Shown one piece after another: positions 1 to 6,620 of a stretch of 9,294 bases of DNA (within the stretch, counting starts at the first letter, position 1; every line of letters begins with the position of its first letter). The notes beneath the pieces were generated by a model. The model was given only the letters and a program-made list of their open reading frames with translations. It was not told where the DNA came from and made no database searches. Source of the stretch: Methanobacterium sp. (GTDB lineage: Archaea > Methanobacteriota > Methanobacteria > Methanobacteriales > Methanobacteriaceae); contig WASR01000177.1 in the NCBI GenBank assembly GCA_009712615.1, positions 1-9,294 on the forward strand. Direction: 5' to 3'. Both the position numbers and the translations under genes were made by a program.

Positions 1-1
1 G

Positions 2-9
2 TATAAAAT
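2..9 (+). promoter_or_regulatory. Possible TATA box upstream of rpl7ae
   Basis: The window opens with tataaaat, an AT-rich octamer that could be an archaeal TATA box. If used, transcription would begin roughly 25 bases downstream, near position 30, giving a leader of about 35-40 bases. The window edge hides any upstream BRE and the preceding gene, so this is weak. A start near 30 would also remove part of the possible kink-turn at 27-49, so the two proposals partly compete. Confidence 0.2.
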
Positions 10-23
10 GTAAAAGTATGATC

Positions 24-61
<38 letters not shown>

Positions 62-67
62 TAATAA

Positions 68-439
68 ATGGCAAAAGCAATATATGTTAAATTCGATACA
101 CCGAAAGAAATAGCAGACAAAGCTTACGAAGCTTTAGAAATAGCAAAAGACACAGGTAAAATAGGTAAAGGTACCAACGAGGTTACCAAGATGATAGAGA
201 GGGGTAACGCTTTATTAGTATTCATAGCTGAGGACATAGACCCACCAGAAATAGCAGCACACCTTCCTGTACTTGCTGAAGAAAAGGAAATACCTTACGT
301 TTACCTTCCAACCAAAGACGAGCTAGGAGAAGCAGCAGGTCTAAATGTTGGAACCGCATCTGCATGTATCATAGACGCAGGTGAAGCTGAAGATTTAATC
401 AACGATGTAGTTGAGAAAGTCGAAGAGCTTAAAAAGTAA
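68..439 (+). CDS. rpl7ae: 50S ribosomal protein L7Ae
   Basis: A 123-residue protein of the L7Ae/L30e/S12e/Gadd45 family, full length for an archaeal L7Ae. The RNA-contact segment [12 protein letters not shown] (residues 35-46) is the family's signature for gripping kink-turns. It is followed by the hydrophobic strand [14 protein letters not shown] (48-61) and the specificity loop near LNVGTASAC (92-100). In archaea the protein is multifunctional: it is part of the large ribosomal subunit, the primary binder of box C/D and H/ACA guide RNAs, and a subunit of RNase P (established for the family). The start is supported by AAAGGAGGT at 52-60, seven bases before the ATG. It is the first gene of a cluster with rps28e, rpl24e and ndk. 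A hairpin follows the stop, so its dosage may be uncoupled from the genes behind it. Confidence 0.97.
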   Translation: MAKAIYVKFDTPKEIADKAYEALEIAKDTGKIGKGTNEVTKMIERGNALLVFIAEDIDPPEIAAHLPVLAEEKEIPYVYLPTKDELGEAAGLNVGTASACIIDAGEAEDLINDVVEKVEELKK

Positions 440-458
440 GTATAAACACTATTTTTAC

Positions 459-484
459 AGAAGGGCCCATGCCTTTCTTATTTT
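459..484 (+). terminator. Hairpin between rpl7ae and rps28e (partial terminator or processing site)
   Basis: AGAAGGGC (459-466) pairs with GCCTTTCT (471-478) around a CCAT tetraloop. The eight-pair stem has one G-U pair and is followed by TATTTT. It starts 20 bases after the rpl7ae stop and ends before the GGTGAT ribosome-binding site of rps28e (493-498). It could be a leaky terminator, an RNA-stability element or a processing site that adjusts L7Ae levels relative to the downstream genes. The fold was made by eye. Confidence 0.45.
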
Positions 485-502
485 AATTTGAAGGTGATTT
501 AA

Positions 503-709
503 ATGGAAGATGGAACTCCTGCTGAAATTATAGAGGTTCTGAAAAGGACTGGAATGACTGGAGAAGTCATGCAGGTTAAATGCAGAATACTTGATGGAAG
601 AGACAAGGGAAGAATACTCACTAGAAACGTCATGGGAGCTATAAGGGAAGGCGACATTTTAATGTTGCTCGATACAATACGGGAAGCTAAAGAAATCCGT
701 ACCCCATAA
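503..709 (+). CDS. rps28e: 30S ribosomal protein S28e
   Basis: A 68-residue protein matching the archaeal/eukaryotic S28e family, which is absent from bacteria. The OB-fold core is visible as [15 protein letters not shown] (residues 18-32), then [21 protein letters not shown] (36-56), ending in the typical basic segment TIREAKEIR (58-66). S28e sits on the small-subunit platform near the mRNA exit channel (known for the family). GGTGAT at 493-498 is a Shine-Dalgarno site four bases before the ATG. The gene lies between rpl7ae and rpl24e, the usual archaeal arrangement, and rpl24e begins 16 bases after its stop. Confidence 0.96.
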   Translation: MEDGTPAEIIEVLKRTGMTGEVMQVKCRILDGRDKGRILTRNVMGAIREGDILMLLDTIREAKEIRTP

Positions 710-725
710 TTAAAAGGTGCTTAAT

Positions 726-887
726 ATGAGAACATGTTCATTCTGTAAAGAAGAAATTGAAGAAGGCACAGGAAAAATGTACGTCAAAAAGGACGGTACA
801 GTATATTTCTTCTGCAGCAGCAAATGTGAGAAAAATCAAATCGGACTCGGAAGAGTTTCAAGAAAAGTTAAGTGGGTCAAAAAATGA
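726..887 (+). CDS. rpl24e: 50S ribosomal protein L24e (zinc-ribbon)
   Basis: A short gene found by translating the sequence directly: 53 residues starting [16 protein letters not shown]. The four zinc ligands of L24e are present as C4-x2-C7 and C30-x3-C34 (CSSKC), with the characteristic basic end [11 protein letters not shown] (residues 43-53). L24e is a large-subunit protein near the intersubunit face, found in archaea and eukaryotes only. AAAGGTG at 713-719 provides the ribosome-binding site. Its stop codon TGA (885-887) overlaps the ATG of ndk (884-886), so ndk is probably translated by coupling. The length is normal for archaeal L24e, which lacks the long eukaryotic tail. Confidence 0.95.
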   Translation: MRTCSFCKEEIEEGTGKMYVKKDGTVYFFCSSKCEKNQIGLGRVSRKVKWVKK

Positions 888-1342
888 AACAGAGAAGTTT
901 TGTAATGCTAAAACCTGATGCAGTTAAAAGGAGACTTGCAGGTGAAGTCTTAGGCAGGTTCGAAAACCGTGGTCTTAAGATCCTCGCTGCAAAGCTAATG
1001 GTTATAACTCCTGAGCTAGCTCAACAGCATTATGGAGAACACTCTGAAAAACCATTTTTCAAAGATTTAGTTGATTATATAACTTCAGGACCTGTTCTTG
1101 CAACAGTAATTGAAGGTGAAGAATGTATCAGCTTAATCAGGAAAATGGTTGGAGCTACTAACCCTCAGGAAGCTGATCTAGGAACTATTAGAGGAGATTA
1201 CGCCATTGATACTGGTCGTAACATAATACACGCCTCTGATTCAGAAACTTCAGCAGCTAGAGAAATATCACTATTTTTCGAAGACTCTGAAATCTACGAT
1301 TACAGCATGCCTGACGAAGAAATGATATACGAAGAACCATAA
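884..1342 (+). CDS. ndk: Nucleoside-diphosphate kinase
   Basis: This cytosolic enzyme moves the gamma-phosphate between nucleoside triphosphates and diphosphates through a phospho-histidine intermediate and balances GTP, CTP and UTP pools. The protein is 152 residues from ATG 884. It begins [15 protein letters not shown], the family's N-terminal strand with the nucleotide-binding Lys of LKPDA (K10). The active-site motif is NIIHASDS (residues 113-120) with catalytic His116. It ends with an acidic tail of about 15 residues. I chose ATG 884 rather than the in-frame GTG at 872 because it forms an ATGA overlap with rpl24e and gives the usual N-terminus; only a weak purine stretch lies in front, which fits coupled translation. 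The link to rpl24e and infB in archaea is well known. Confidence 0.96.
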   Translation: MKQRSFVMLKPDAVKRRLAGEVLGRFENRGLKILAAKLMVITPELAQQHYGEHSEKPFFKDLVDYITSGPVLATVIEGEECISLIRKMVGATNPQEADLGTIRGDYAIDTGRNIIHASDSETSAAREISLFFEDSEIYDYSMPDEEMIYEEP

Positions 1343-1347
1343 TATCA

Positions 1348-1379
1348 AGAGCCTTAATTTTTTTTACGCTCTATTTTTT
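1348..1379 (+). terminator. Possible terminator between ndk and infB
   Basis: Two oligo-T runs (eight T at 1358-1365, six T at 1374-1379) lie in the 48-base gap. AGAGC (1348-1352) can pair with GCTCT (1368-1372), directly followed by the second run. Archaeal RNA polymerase terminates on T tracts even without strong hairpins, so this may end or attenuate the upstream transcript. There is little room for a promoter before infB, so read-through probably continues. Confidence 0.4.
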
Positions 1380-1390
1380 GGAGGTTTAAA

Positions 1391-3178
1391 TTGAAGATTC
1401 GATCACCCATAGTGTCTGTTTTGGGTCATGTTGACCATGGAAAAACCACTCTCCTTGACTTTATAAGGGGCGGTGCAATGGCCCAGAAGGAAGCTGGAGG
1501 AATAACACAACACATTGGTGGAACAGAAATTCCCATGGAAGTCATTGAAACCATATGTGGAGACCTCCTAACAAAGCTCGACATAAGGGAGACAATGCCA
1601 GGTCTGTTTTTCATTGACACTCCTGGACATGAAGCATTTACAACTCTCCGTAAGAGAGGCGGTGCACTTGCAGATCTTGCAATACTCATAGTTGACATCA
1701 AAGAGGGATTCAAACCCCAAACCTATGAGGCACTAAACATTCTAAAAACATTTAGAACTCCTTTTGTAGTTGCTGCAACCAAAATTGATAAAATTTATGG
1801 ATGGGAAACTAACAAAGGATTATCATTCATTCAAACTTACAATAAACAGGCCCCAAGTGTCCAGGAACAGCTTGATACAGGTGTCTATGAACTTGTAGGA
1901 GTATTGCACGAGGAAGGATTTGAATCTGAAAGGTTTGACAGGGTTGAAAACTTTGCAAGACAGATCAGCATCATTCCAATAAGTGCTAAAACAGGAGAAG
2001 GAATACCCGAACTTTTAACAATGCTCATGGGACTTGCCCAGCAGTATCTTAAGGAACAGTTGCAGCTAGAAACAGATGCACCTGCAAAGGGAACTATCCT
2101 GGAAGTGAAGGAAGAGAAGGGATTGGGTGTAACTGTTGATGCTGTTATATACGACGGTATACTCAAAAAGAACGACACCATAATCTTAACTAGTCTGGAC
2201 GATATCATAACCACTAAGATCAGATCATTACTGAAACCAAGACCCCTTGAAGAAATGAGAGACTCCAAAAAACGTTTCCAAAAGGTCAACGAGGTTGTTG
2301 CAGCTGCAGGAATCAAAATTGTTGCCCCAAAAATTGAAAATGTAATTTCAGGGTCACCCCTAAGAGTTGCAAGGGGAAATTCAGAGGGAGTCAGGGAAGA
2401 GGTATTAGGTGAGATCGAAAGCATAAAAATAGACACCGATGAAATGGGTGTCATTGTAAAGGCTGATACACTGGGATCCCTTGAAGCTCTGGTGAGTATG
2501 CTTAAGGACATGGAAGTTCCAATAAGAGCTGCTGACATTGGAGATGTTTCAAGAAGAGATGTGGTTGATGCATCCATAGTTCAGAAGGACAATCCTGAAT
2601 ATGGGGTCATAATATCATTTAATAACAAAATTTTACCATCTGCAGTAAATGAAATTGCTTCTACTGGTGTTAAACTATTTCATGCAGATGTGATCTACCA
2701 GTTGACAGAAGATTATGCAGAATGGGTAGCTGCAGCTGAAGAACGAAAGAAGAAAGAGTGGATAGACGCTATAATCCGTCCTGCAAAGATCAGAATAATT
2801 CCAAAACTTGTTTTCAGGATTTCTAAACCTGCCATTGCAGGTATTGAAGTGCTTGGAGGAACTGTAAAGAAGGATTACGTCCTCATCAATTCCGAGGGAC
2901 ACAGGGTTGGTAAAGTTGAAAGTATGCAGGACAAGGGCGAAAATAAACCTTCAACTTCAAAGGGTCAGCAAGTAGCAATGGCAATAAAAGATGCCGTAAT
3001 TGGAAAGGATTTTGAAGAAGGTGATGTTCTTTACGCAGATATCCCTGAAAACCATTACAAAATCCTTGAATCTGAACTCAAATCAAAACTATCAGAAGAC
3101 GAGCTTCAAATACTAGATGAACTAGTTGAAATTAAAAGAAAAGAAGATGACTTGTATGGATTGAGAGTTGAGTACTGA
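1391..3178 (+). CDS. infB: Translation initiation factor aIF5B (IF-2 homologue)
   Basis: A 595-residue GTPase of the IF2/eIF5B family that promotes joining of the ribosomal subunits and placement of initiator tRNA. GTPase motifs are in order: G1 GHVDHGKT (residues 12-19), G3 DTPGH (76-80), G4 TKID (130-133, where bacterial IF2 has NKxD), and G5 SAK (198-200). A beta-barrel domain II follows (about 230-330, with [22 protein letters not shown]), then domain III with the strand [15 protein letters not shown], and domain IV with [16 protein letters not shown]. The C-terminal helix ends [15 protein letters not shown]. The protein lacks the long N-terminal extension of eukaryotic eIF5B, as is normal in archaea, and no intein interrupts the P-loop. 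It starts with TTG, five bases after GGAGGT (1380-1385). Confidence 0.97.
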   Translation: MKIRSPIVSVLGHVDHGKTTLLDFIRGGAMAQKEAGGITQHIGGTEIPMEVIETICGDLLTKLDIRETMPGLFFIDTPGHEAFTTLRKRGGALADLAILIVDIKEGFKPQTYEALNILKTFRTPFVVAATKIDKIYGWETNKGLSFIQTYNKQAPSVQEQLDTGVYELVGVLHEEGFESERFDRVENFARQISIIPISAKTGEGIPELLTMLMGLAQQYLKEQLQLETDAPAKGTILEVKEEKGLGVTVDAVIYDGILKKNDTIILTSLDDIITTKIRSLLKPRPLEEMRDSKKRFQKVNEVVAAAGIKIVAPKIENVISGSPLRVARGNSEGVREEVLGEIESIKIDTDEMGVIVKADTLGSLEALVSMLKDMEVPIRAADIGDVSRRDVVDASIVQKDNPEYGVIISFNNKILPSAVNEIASTGVKLFHADVIYQLTEDYAEWVAAAEERKKKEWIDAIIRPAKIRIIPKLVFRISKPAIAGIEVLGGTVKKDYVLINSEGHRVGKVESMQDKGENKPSTSKGQQVAMAIKDAVIGKDFEEGDVLYADIPENHYKILESELKSKLSEDELQILDELVEIKRKEDDLYGLRVEY

Positions 3179-3219
3179 GTTTGGAACAATTTATGAACAA
3201 AAAAACCCTGAAATCTAAA

Positions 3220-3233
3220 GATTCTTAAGAATC
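3220..3233. repeat. 14-bp perfect palindrome upstream of rps6e
   Basis: GATTCTTAAGAATC is a perfect inverted repeat with no spacer, about 40 bases after the infB stop and about 30 bases before the candidate TATA box of rps6e. A spacerless palindrome suits a dimeric DNA-binding regulator better than an RNA hairpin. In AT-rich DNA it could also arise by chance. Confidence 0.4.
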
Positions 3234-3259
3234 AAACCATGATCATTGAATTTACAATG

Positions 3260-3278
3260 GAAAACGATAAATAATATA
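3260..3278 (+). promoter_or_regulatory. Candidate archaeal promoter of rps6e
   Basis: The 136-base gap between infB and rps6e is the longest between genes here. It holds a purine-rich GAAAACG (BRE-like, 3260-3266) followed by the AT-rich ATAAATAATATA (3267-3278). A start about 25 bases downstream would fall near 3297-3300, just ahead of the GGAGGA site, giving a short leader. A second AT-rich block, TTATATAG (3281-3288), is too close to the ribosome-binding site to serve as TATA box unless the message is leaderless. Confidence 0.35.
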
Positions 3279-3314
3279 GATTATATAGAACCAGAATAAG
3301 ATGGAGGAGATATA

Positions 3315-3692
3315 TTGGCATTTAAATTAGTTATTTCAGAAGGCGAAAAAAGCCATCAAATGGAAGTTGAAGCTGCAGAATCTAAAAAACTCAACGGTTT
3401 AACAATAGGTGAGGAATTTGATGCTTCTCTAGTTGGTTTAACTGGTTACAAACTTAAAATAACCGGTGGAAGCGATAAAAATGGTTTCCCAATGAAAAAG
3501 GACGTTGATGGATCCAGAAGAATCAAAAGCCTCCTCTCTGGGGGAATCGGATTCAATCAAAAAAGAGATGGTCAGAGAAGAAGAAAAACCGTTAGAGGAA
3601 ACACTGTATCCGATGATATAGTACAAATAAACACTGTGGTAACCCAGAAGGGTGAAAAGGAAATAAATGAAATTTTAGAAAGTGAAGAGTAA
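3315..3692 (+). CDS. rps6e: 30S ribosomal protein S6e
   Basis: A 125-residue member of the S6e family of the small ribosomal subunit, found in archaea and eukaryotes. The signature [14 protein letters not shown] (residues 51-64) is present, followed by SLLSGGIGF and the basic stretch [24 protein letters not shown] (83-106). Archaeal S6e stops here; it has no long C-terminal helix with the phosphorylated serines of eukaryotic RPS6. The gene starts with TTG ([10 protein letters not shown]), six bases after GGAGGA (3303-3308). The aIF2-gamma gene begins 19 bases after its stop, which suggests co-transcription. Confidence 0.96.
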   Translation: MAFKLVISEGEKSHQMEVEAAESKKLNGLTIGEEFDASLVGLTGYKLKITGGSDKNGFPMKKDVDGSRRIKSLLSGGIGFNQKRDGQRRRKTVRGNTVSDDIVQINTVVTQKGEKEINEILESEE

Positions 3693-3711
3693 AAGTTACG
3701 GGTGTAATATC

Positions 3712-4938
3712 GTGAAAATACAGTCTGAAATTAACATAGGGCTCGTGGGACATGTAGACCACGGCAAAACAACACTAACAAAAGCCCTATCTGGAATATG
3801 GACAGACACCCATAGTGAAGAGACTAAAAGAGGAATATCTATAAGGTTGGGTTACGCGGATATCACCTTCCGTAGATGTACCTCTTGTCCAGCTCCACAA
3901 TGTTTCACAACTGCAAAGATCTGCAGTCACTGTGGAGAAGAAACCAGTACCCTTAGAAAGGTATCGTTCGTTGATTCACCTGGGCATGAAACATTGATGG
4001 CTACCATGCTTTCAGGAGCCGCCATAATGGATGGTGCTGTTTTGGTAATTGCTGCCAATGAAACATGTCCTCAGCCTCAAACCAAGGAACATTTAATGGC
4101 ACTGGATGTTATCGGTGTAACAGATGTCATAGTTGTCCAAAACAAGATAGATATTGTTTCAAAAGAAAGGGCATTGGAAAGTTATAAGGAAATTCAGGAA
4201 TTTGTTAAGGGAACATGTGCTGAAAATGCACCAATAATACCTGTTTCTGCACAGCAAGGTGCTAACATCGATATTTTAATCGAAGTTATTCAGGAAAACA
4301 TCAGAACTCCTAGAAGATCGCTTAGAAAAGCTCCAAGATTGTTTGTGGCTAGATCATTCGACACAAATAAACCAGGTTCCAGTCCAGACAAGATTGAAGG
4401 TGGAGTAATCGGTGGTTCACTCATTCAGGGAAAACTCAAAGTTGGAGATGAACTGGAAATAAAACCTGGAATACAGGTGAAAAATAAGGGTAAGATGGAA
4501 TGGATGAGTCTGGTTTCAGAAATCACAGGACTCGTAGGTGGAGGAGAATCTGTCGATGAAATAGGTCCGGGAGGACTCATAGGTGTGGGAACCAAACTTG
4601 ACCCTGCATTGACCAAGGCAGATTCTTTATCAGGATCCGTGGCTGGAAAACCAGGAACATTACCTCCAATCATGCATGACTTTACAATGAAAACCCATTT
4701 ACTTGATAGAGTAGTTGGTACCAAGGAAGAACGTAAAGTCGAACCCATAAAATCATCTGAATTGTTGATGATAAACATAGGTACATCAACATCTGTGGGT
4801 GTTGTTACAAGTGCAAGGAAAAACGAAGTTGAAGTCAATCTAAAATTGCCTGTTTGTGCTGAAGAAGGTCAAAGGGTTGCACTCAGCAGACGTGTTGGAG
4901 CTAGATGGAGGTTAATTGGATATGGTATCATCAAATAA
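3712..4938 (+). CDS. eif2g: Translation initiation factor aIF2 subunit gamma
   Basis: A 408-residue GTPase subunit of aIF2, which carries methionyl-initiator tRNA to the small subunit. Visible motifs are the P-loop GHVDHGKT (residues 13-20), the switch 1 region TKRGISI (38-44), a zinc knuckle with C56, C59, C71 and C74, DSPGHE (88-93), and NKID (144-147). Two EF-Tu-like beta-barrels follow. I chose GTG 3712 because GGGTG at 3700-3704 lies seven bases upstream and the protein then starts [14 protein letters not shown], as expected. A frame extension back to GTG 3682 would overlap rps6e and has no ribosome-binding site. The 3' end carries a GGAGGT site (4907-4912) and the ATG (4922) of the next gene, so the two are probably translationally coupled. 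Confidence 0.97.
   Translation: MKIQSEINIGLVGHVDHGKTTLTKALSGIWTDTHSEETKRGISIRLGYADITFRRCTSCPAPQCFTTAKICSHCGEETSTLRKVSFVDSPGHETLMATMLSGAAIMDGAVLVIAANETCPQPQTKEHLMALDVIGVTDVIVVQNKIDIVSKERALESYKEIQEFVKGTCAENAPIIPVSAQQGANIDILIEVIQENIRTPRRSLRKAPRLFVARSFDTNKPGSSPDKIEGGVIGGSLIQGKLKVGDELEIKPGIQVKNKGKMEWMSLVSEITGLVGGGESVDEIGPGGLIGVGTKLDPALTKADSLSGSVAGKPGTLPPIMHDFTMKTHLLDRVVGTKEERKVEPIKSSELLMINIGTSTSVGVVTSARKNEVEVNLKLPVCAEEGQRVALSRRVGARWRLIGYGIIK
4907..4912 (+). promoter_or_regulatory. Shine-Dalgarno site for the PIN gene, inside the aIF2-gamma gene
   Basis: GGAGGT lies nine bases before ATG 4922. It is as strong as any ribosome-binding site in the window, whereas nothing comparable precedes the ATG at 4969. 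It therefore decides that the PIN gene starts at 4922, in a frame that must shift at 4963-4969 to make the nuclease. Confidence 0.7.
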
Positions 4939-5337
4939 TTGTGAGGCAGTTTTAGACGCAAATTTTTTATGATGGCATTCCAGTTCAATGTGGACGTTGT
5001 GGGGGAACTTAAAAATATCATTCCTTCATGCAGATTACTTGTTCCATCTACTGTTTTGTATGAACTGGAAGGTATAAAAAAACGATCTAAGGGTAAAAAT
5101 AAGATTGCAGCATCAATTGCGCTTAAAATTGCAAAATCTCCCCCGATTGAAGTTGAAGAAATGAAACTTCAAACAGGAGAAACAGTTGATGATTCATTGC
5201 TCAGAGTTTCCATGAGGTCGAAGATTCTTTGCACAAACGATCGCGAACTCAGAAACCGAGCACGTGAAATTGGTATAAATGTTATTTATCTCCGTCAAAG
5301 GAAGTATCTTGATGTTGACGGACATATAAAACGTTGA
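4922..5337 (+). CDS. PIN-domain nuclease (Fcf1/VapC9-like), with an apparent -1 frameshift at the 5' end
   Basis: A PIN-fold endoribonuclease of the small archaeal family related to Fcf1/Utp24 and VapC9; I infer a role in rRNA processing, or possibly as a solo toxin-like nuclease. The uninterrupted frame runs from ATG 4969 (122 residues, [10 protein letters not shown]...). It has three of the four PIN acidic residues: E32 in LYELEG, D74/D75 in VDDSLL and D91 in CTNDREL. The missing first Asp is just upstream in another frame: ATG 4922 reads [15 protein letters not shown] and meets TGA at 4970-4972. Joining the halves by a -1 shift (or one extra T) in the run at 4963-4968 gives a normal 138-residue protein with D12, E48, D90/D91 and D107. 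The GGAGGT at 4907-4912 supports the 4922 start. No antitoxin gene is adjacent; the setting between aIF2-gamma and ppa/rpoE' is conserved in related archaea as far as I recall. Confidence 0.8.
4963..4969 (+). promoter_or_regulatory. Slippery heptamer T TTT TTA at the frame junction of the PIN gene
   Basis: Read from ATG 4922 the codons are GCA AAT TTT TTA TGA. The last base of AAT plus TTT TTA makes U UUU UUA in the zero frame, the same heptamer as the HIV-1 gag-pol -1 frameshift site, and the next codon is a UGA stop. A one-base backward slip reads TTT ATG ATG and enters the PIN frame. I see no convincing strong stem-loop or pseudoknot in the first 40 bases downstream. The same T run is also a classic place for a sequencing deletion or for polymerase slippage. 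Confidence 0.45.
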
Positions 5338-5392
5338 TAATTATAATTTAGGAAAAGTTAAGCAAACTACAGTTGCAGGAGGATAAAAGAAT

Positions 5393-5914
5393 ATGAATCT
5401 CTGGAAAGATATACCCACTGGACCTTCGGTTCCAGAAGTGATTTACGCCGTTGTGGAAATTCCGAAAGGATCAAGAAACAAATATGAATATGATAAGGAC
5501 ATGGAAGCATTTGCCCTTGACAGAGTTCTTTACTCACCATTCCATTATCCTGCAGAGTATGGAATCATTCCCCAGACATTATGGGACGATGGAGATCCCA
5601 TGGATATCCTGGTGATCATGGACGAAGCAACATTCCCGGGATGTGTCATTGAAACAAGGCCAATCGGAATCATGAGAATGATTGATGGTGGAGACAGTGA
5701 CGATAAAGTTCTTGGAGTTCCAGTTAACGACCCTAGATTCACAGACATCAAAGACATCAGTCAACTACCAAAACAGTACCTAGATGAAATTGCACATTTT
5801 TTCACCGACTACAAAAAACTCGAAGGTAAAAAAACCGAAGTTTTAGGATGGGAAAATGCTGAAACTGCATTTGAAGCCATAAAACATTCAATTGATCTTT
5901 ACAAAAATCTCTAA
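5393..5914 (+). CDS. ppa: Inorganic pyrophosphatase (family I, soluble)
   Basis: A 173-residue cytosolic enzyme that hydrolyses pyrophosphate to two phosphates and so pulls forward nucleic acid synthesis, aminoacyl-tRNA formation and other PPi-releasing reactions. The family signature [10 protein letters not shown] (residues 65-74) provides metal-binding D66, D68 and D71. A second acidic cluster DGGDSDDK (98-105) supplies D98 and D103. The substrate-binding [10 protein letters not shown] (25-34) and the [15 protein letters not shown] segment (48-62) are intact, and the length is that of the usual hexameric archaeal/bacterial enzyme. AGGAGGAT (5377-5384) lies eight bases before the ATG. An AT-rich stretch in the 55-base gap (TTATAATTTA, 5341-5350) could be a promoter, so it may have its own transcript. 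Confidence 0.97.
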   Translation: MNLWKDIPTGPSVPEVIYAVVEIPKGSRNKYEYDKDMEAFALDRVLYSPFHYPAEYGIIPQTLWDDGDPMDILVIMDEATFPGCVIETRPIGIMRMIDGGDSDDKVLGVPVNDPRFTDIKDISQLPKQYLDEIAHFFTDYKKLEGKKTEVLGWENAETAFEAIKHSIDLYKNL

Positions 5915-5915
5915 G

Positions 5916-5933
5916 AAATAATAAAAATTATTT
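5916..5933 (+). terminator. AT-rich hairpin after ppa
   Basis: AAATAAT (5916-5922) and ATTATTT (5927-5933) form a seven-pair stem with an AAAA loop, directly after the ppa stop. It is made only of A-T pairs and is not followed by a long T run, so as a terminator it is weak. It may simply reflect the AT-rich spacer. Confidence 0.3.
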
Positions 5934-5959
5934 GCACAGAGACTATACATTATGAAGTT

Positions 5960-5992
5960 CATATAATTATTAATAATCAACATTAAATATTT
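5960..5992 (+). promoter_or_regulatory. AT-rich spacer with candidate promoter of the rpoE' gene
   Basis: The 115 bases between ppa and rpoE' hold no gene. Two TATA-like blocks are visible: TATAATTA (5962-5969) and TTAAATAT (5983-5990). The first would start transcription near 5990-5995, with most of the hairpin 5990-6015 in the leader. The second would start near 6010 and leave only a short leader before the GAGGGA site. I cannot decide between them. Confidence 0.3.
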
Positions 5993-6015
5993 GCTTAAAC
6001 TTTTATTAAAGCAAA
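5990..6015. repeat. Inverted repeat just upstream of the rpoE' ribosome-binding site
   Basis: TTTGCTT (5990-5996) is exactly complementary to AAGCAAA (6009-6015), with a 12-base spacer. It ends two bases before the AGAGGGA site (6018-6024). It could be an operator around the transcription start or an RNA stem in the leader of the RNA polymerase stalk operon. The repeat is clear; its function is speculation. Confidence 0.4.
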
Positions 6016-6029
6016 GTAGAGGGATTTGT

Positions 6030-6620
6030 TTGTATTTAATATCCAAAATAGAAGACACTGTGAGAATTCCACCTAACAGGTTTGAAGATTCACTGGAAGA
6101 TGTGGCTGTTGAAATATTAAATGAAAGCTACGTTGGAAAGATCGACAAAAAACTTGGGTTGATGGTAACAGTAAAAGAAATAGAAGAGTTAGGCATTGGA
6201 AAGGTTATAATGGGTGATGGAGCAGCATATCATGATGTTGTTTTCAACGCACTTTTCTTCAAACCAGAACTCCATGAAATAGTCGAAGGAGAAGTCATAG
6301 AAATAACCGAATTCGGAGCCTTTATCCGTATCGGACCTATGGATGGACTTGTACACGTATCTCAAGTTACTGATGACTACATAAATTACGATGGAAAACG
6401 AGGAGCATTGATGGGTAAAGAGTCTAAAAAGACTCTTGAAGAAGGTAACAATGTACGTGCAAGAATTGTTGCCCTAAGCCTCAAAGGAAAATCATCCAAA
6501 GAGACTAAAATAGGCCTTACAATGAGACAACCTGGTCTTGGAAGATTCGAATGGATCGAACAGGAAAAAGAAAAGAAAAAACCTAAAAAAGAAAAATCTG
6601 CGACAAAGGGGAAGAAGTAG
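6030..6620 (+). CDS. rpoE1: DNA-directed RNA polymerase subunit E' (Rpo7)
   Basis: A subunit of the RNA polymerase stalk, homologous to eukaryotic Rpb7, which with Rpo4 (RpoF) helps open promoters and binds emerging RNA. The protein is 196 residues: the N-terminal tip domain (about 1-80, starting [18 protein letters not shown]) and an S1-type RNA-binding barrel (about 82-165, with [27 protein letters not shown]). The C-terminus is an unusually Lys-rich tail (residues 178-196). The frame is open from 5991, but I placed the start at TTG 6030 because AGAGGGA (6018-6024) is five bases upstream and the family begins at this point. The TAG stop is followed immediately by the ATG of rpoE''. Confidence 0.95.
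   Translation: MYLISKIEDTVRIPPNRFEDSLEDVAVEILNESYVGKIDKKLGLMVTVKEIEELGIGKVIMGDGAAYHDVVFNALFFKPELHEIVEGEVIEITEFGAFIRIGPMDGLVHVSQVTDDYINYDGKRGALMGKESKKTLEEGNNVRARIVALSLKGKSSKETKIGLTMRQPGLGRFEWIEQEKEKKKPKKEKSATKGKK

Noticed and set aside
1885..2577. A 230-codon open frame on the - strand inside infB
   Set aside because: It is the antisense shadow of the infB coding sequence: Ser/Ile-rich low-complexity translation, no family resemblance and no reason for a gene opposite a conserved GTPase.
3192..3250. A possible box C/D guide RNA in the infB-rps6e gap
   Set aside because: Only partial box C-like words (ATGAACA, ATGATCA) and one CTGA at 3208-3211 are present, in an order and spacing that do not make a guide RNA.
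3682..3711. An upstream GTG start for aIF2-gamma at 3682
   Set aside because: It would lie inside the end of rps6e without a ribosome-binding site and add ten residues not expected for the family. GTG 3712 has GGGTG at the right distance.
4425..4838. A 137-codon open frame on the - strand inside the aIF2-gamma gene
   Set aside because: Shadow frame rich in Ser, Pro and Thr with no recognisable motif; the + strand is clearly coding.
4969..5337. A toxin-antitoxin pair around the PIN gene
   Set aside because: VapC-like PIN proteins often have an adjacent antitoxin gene, but the neighbours here are aIF2-gamma and ppa, and there is no room for an antitoxin. The sequence fits the Fcf1/VapC9-like solo group better.
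5991..6029. An upstream TTG start for rpoE' at 5991
   Set aside because: It would add 13 residues encoded by the leader hairpin region. TTG 6030 has AGAGGGA five bases upstream and gives the usual N-terminus.
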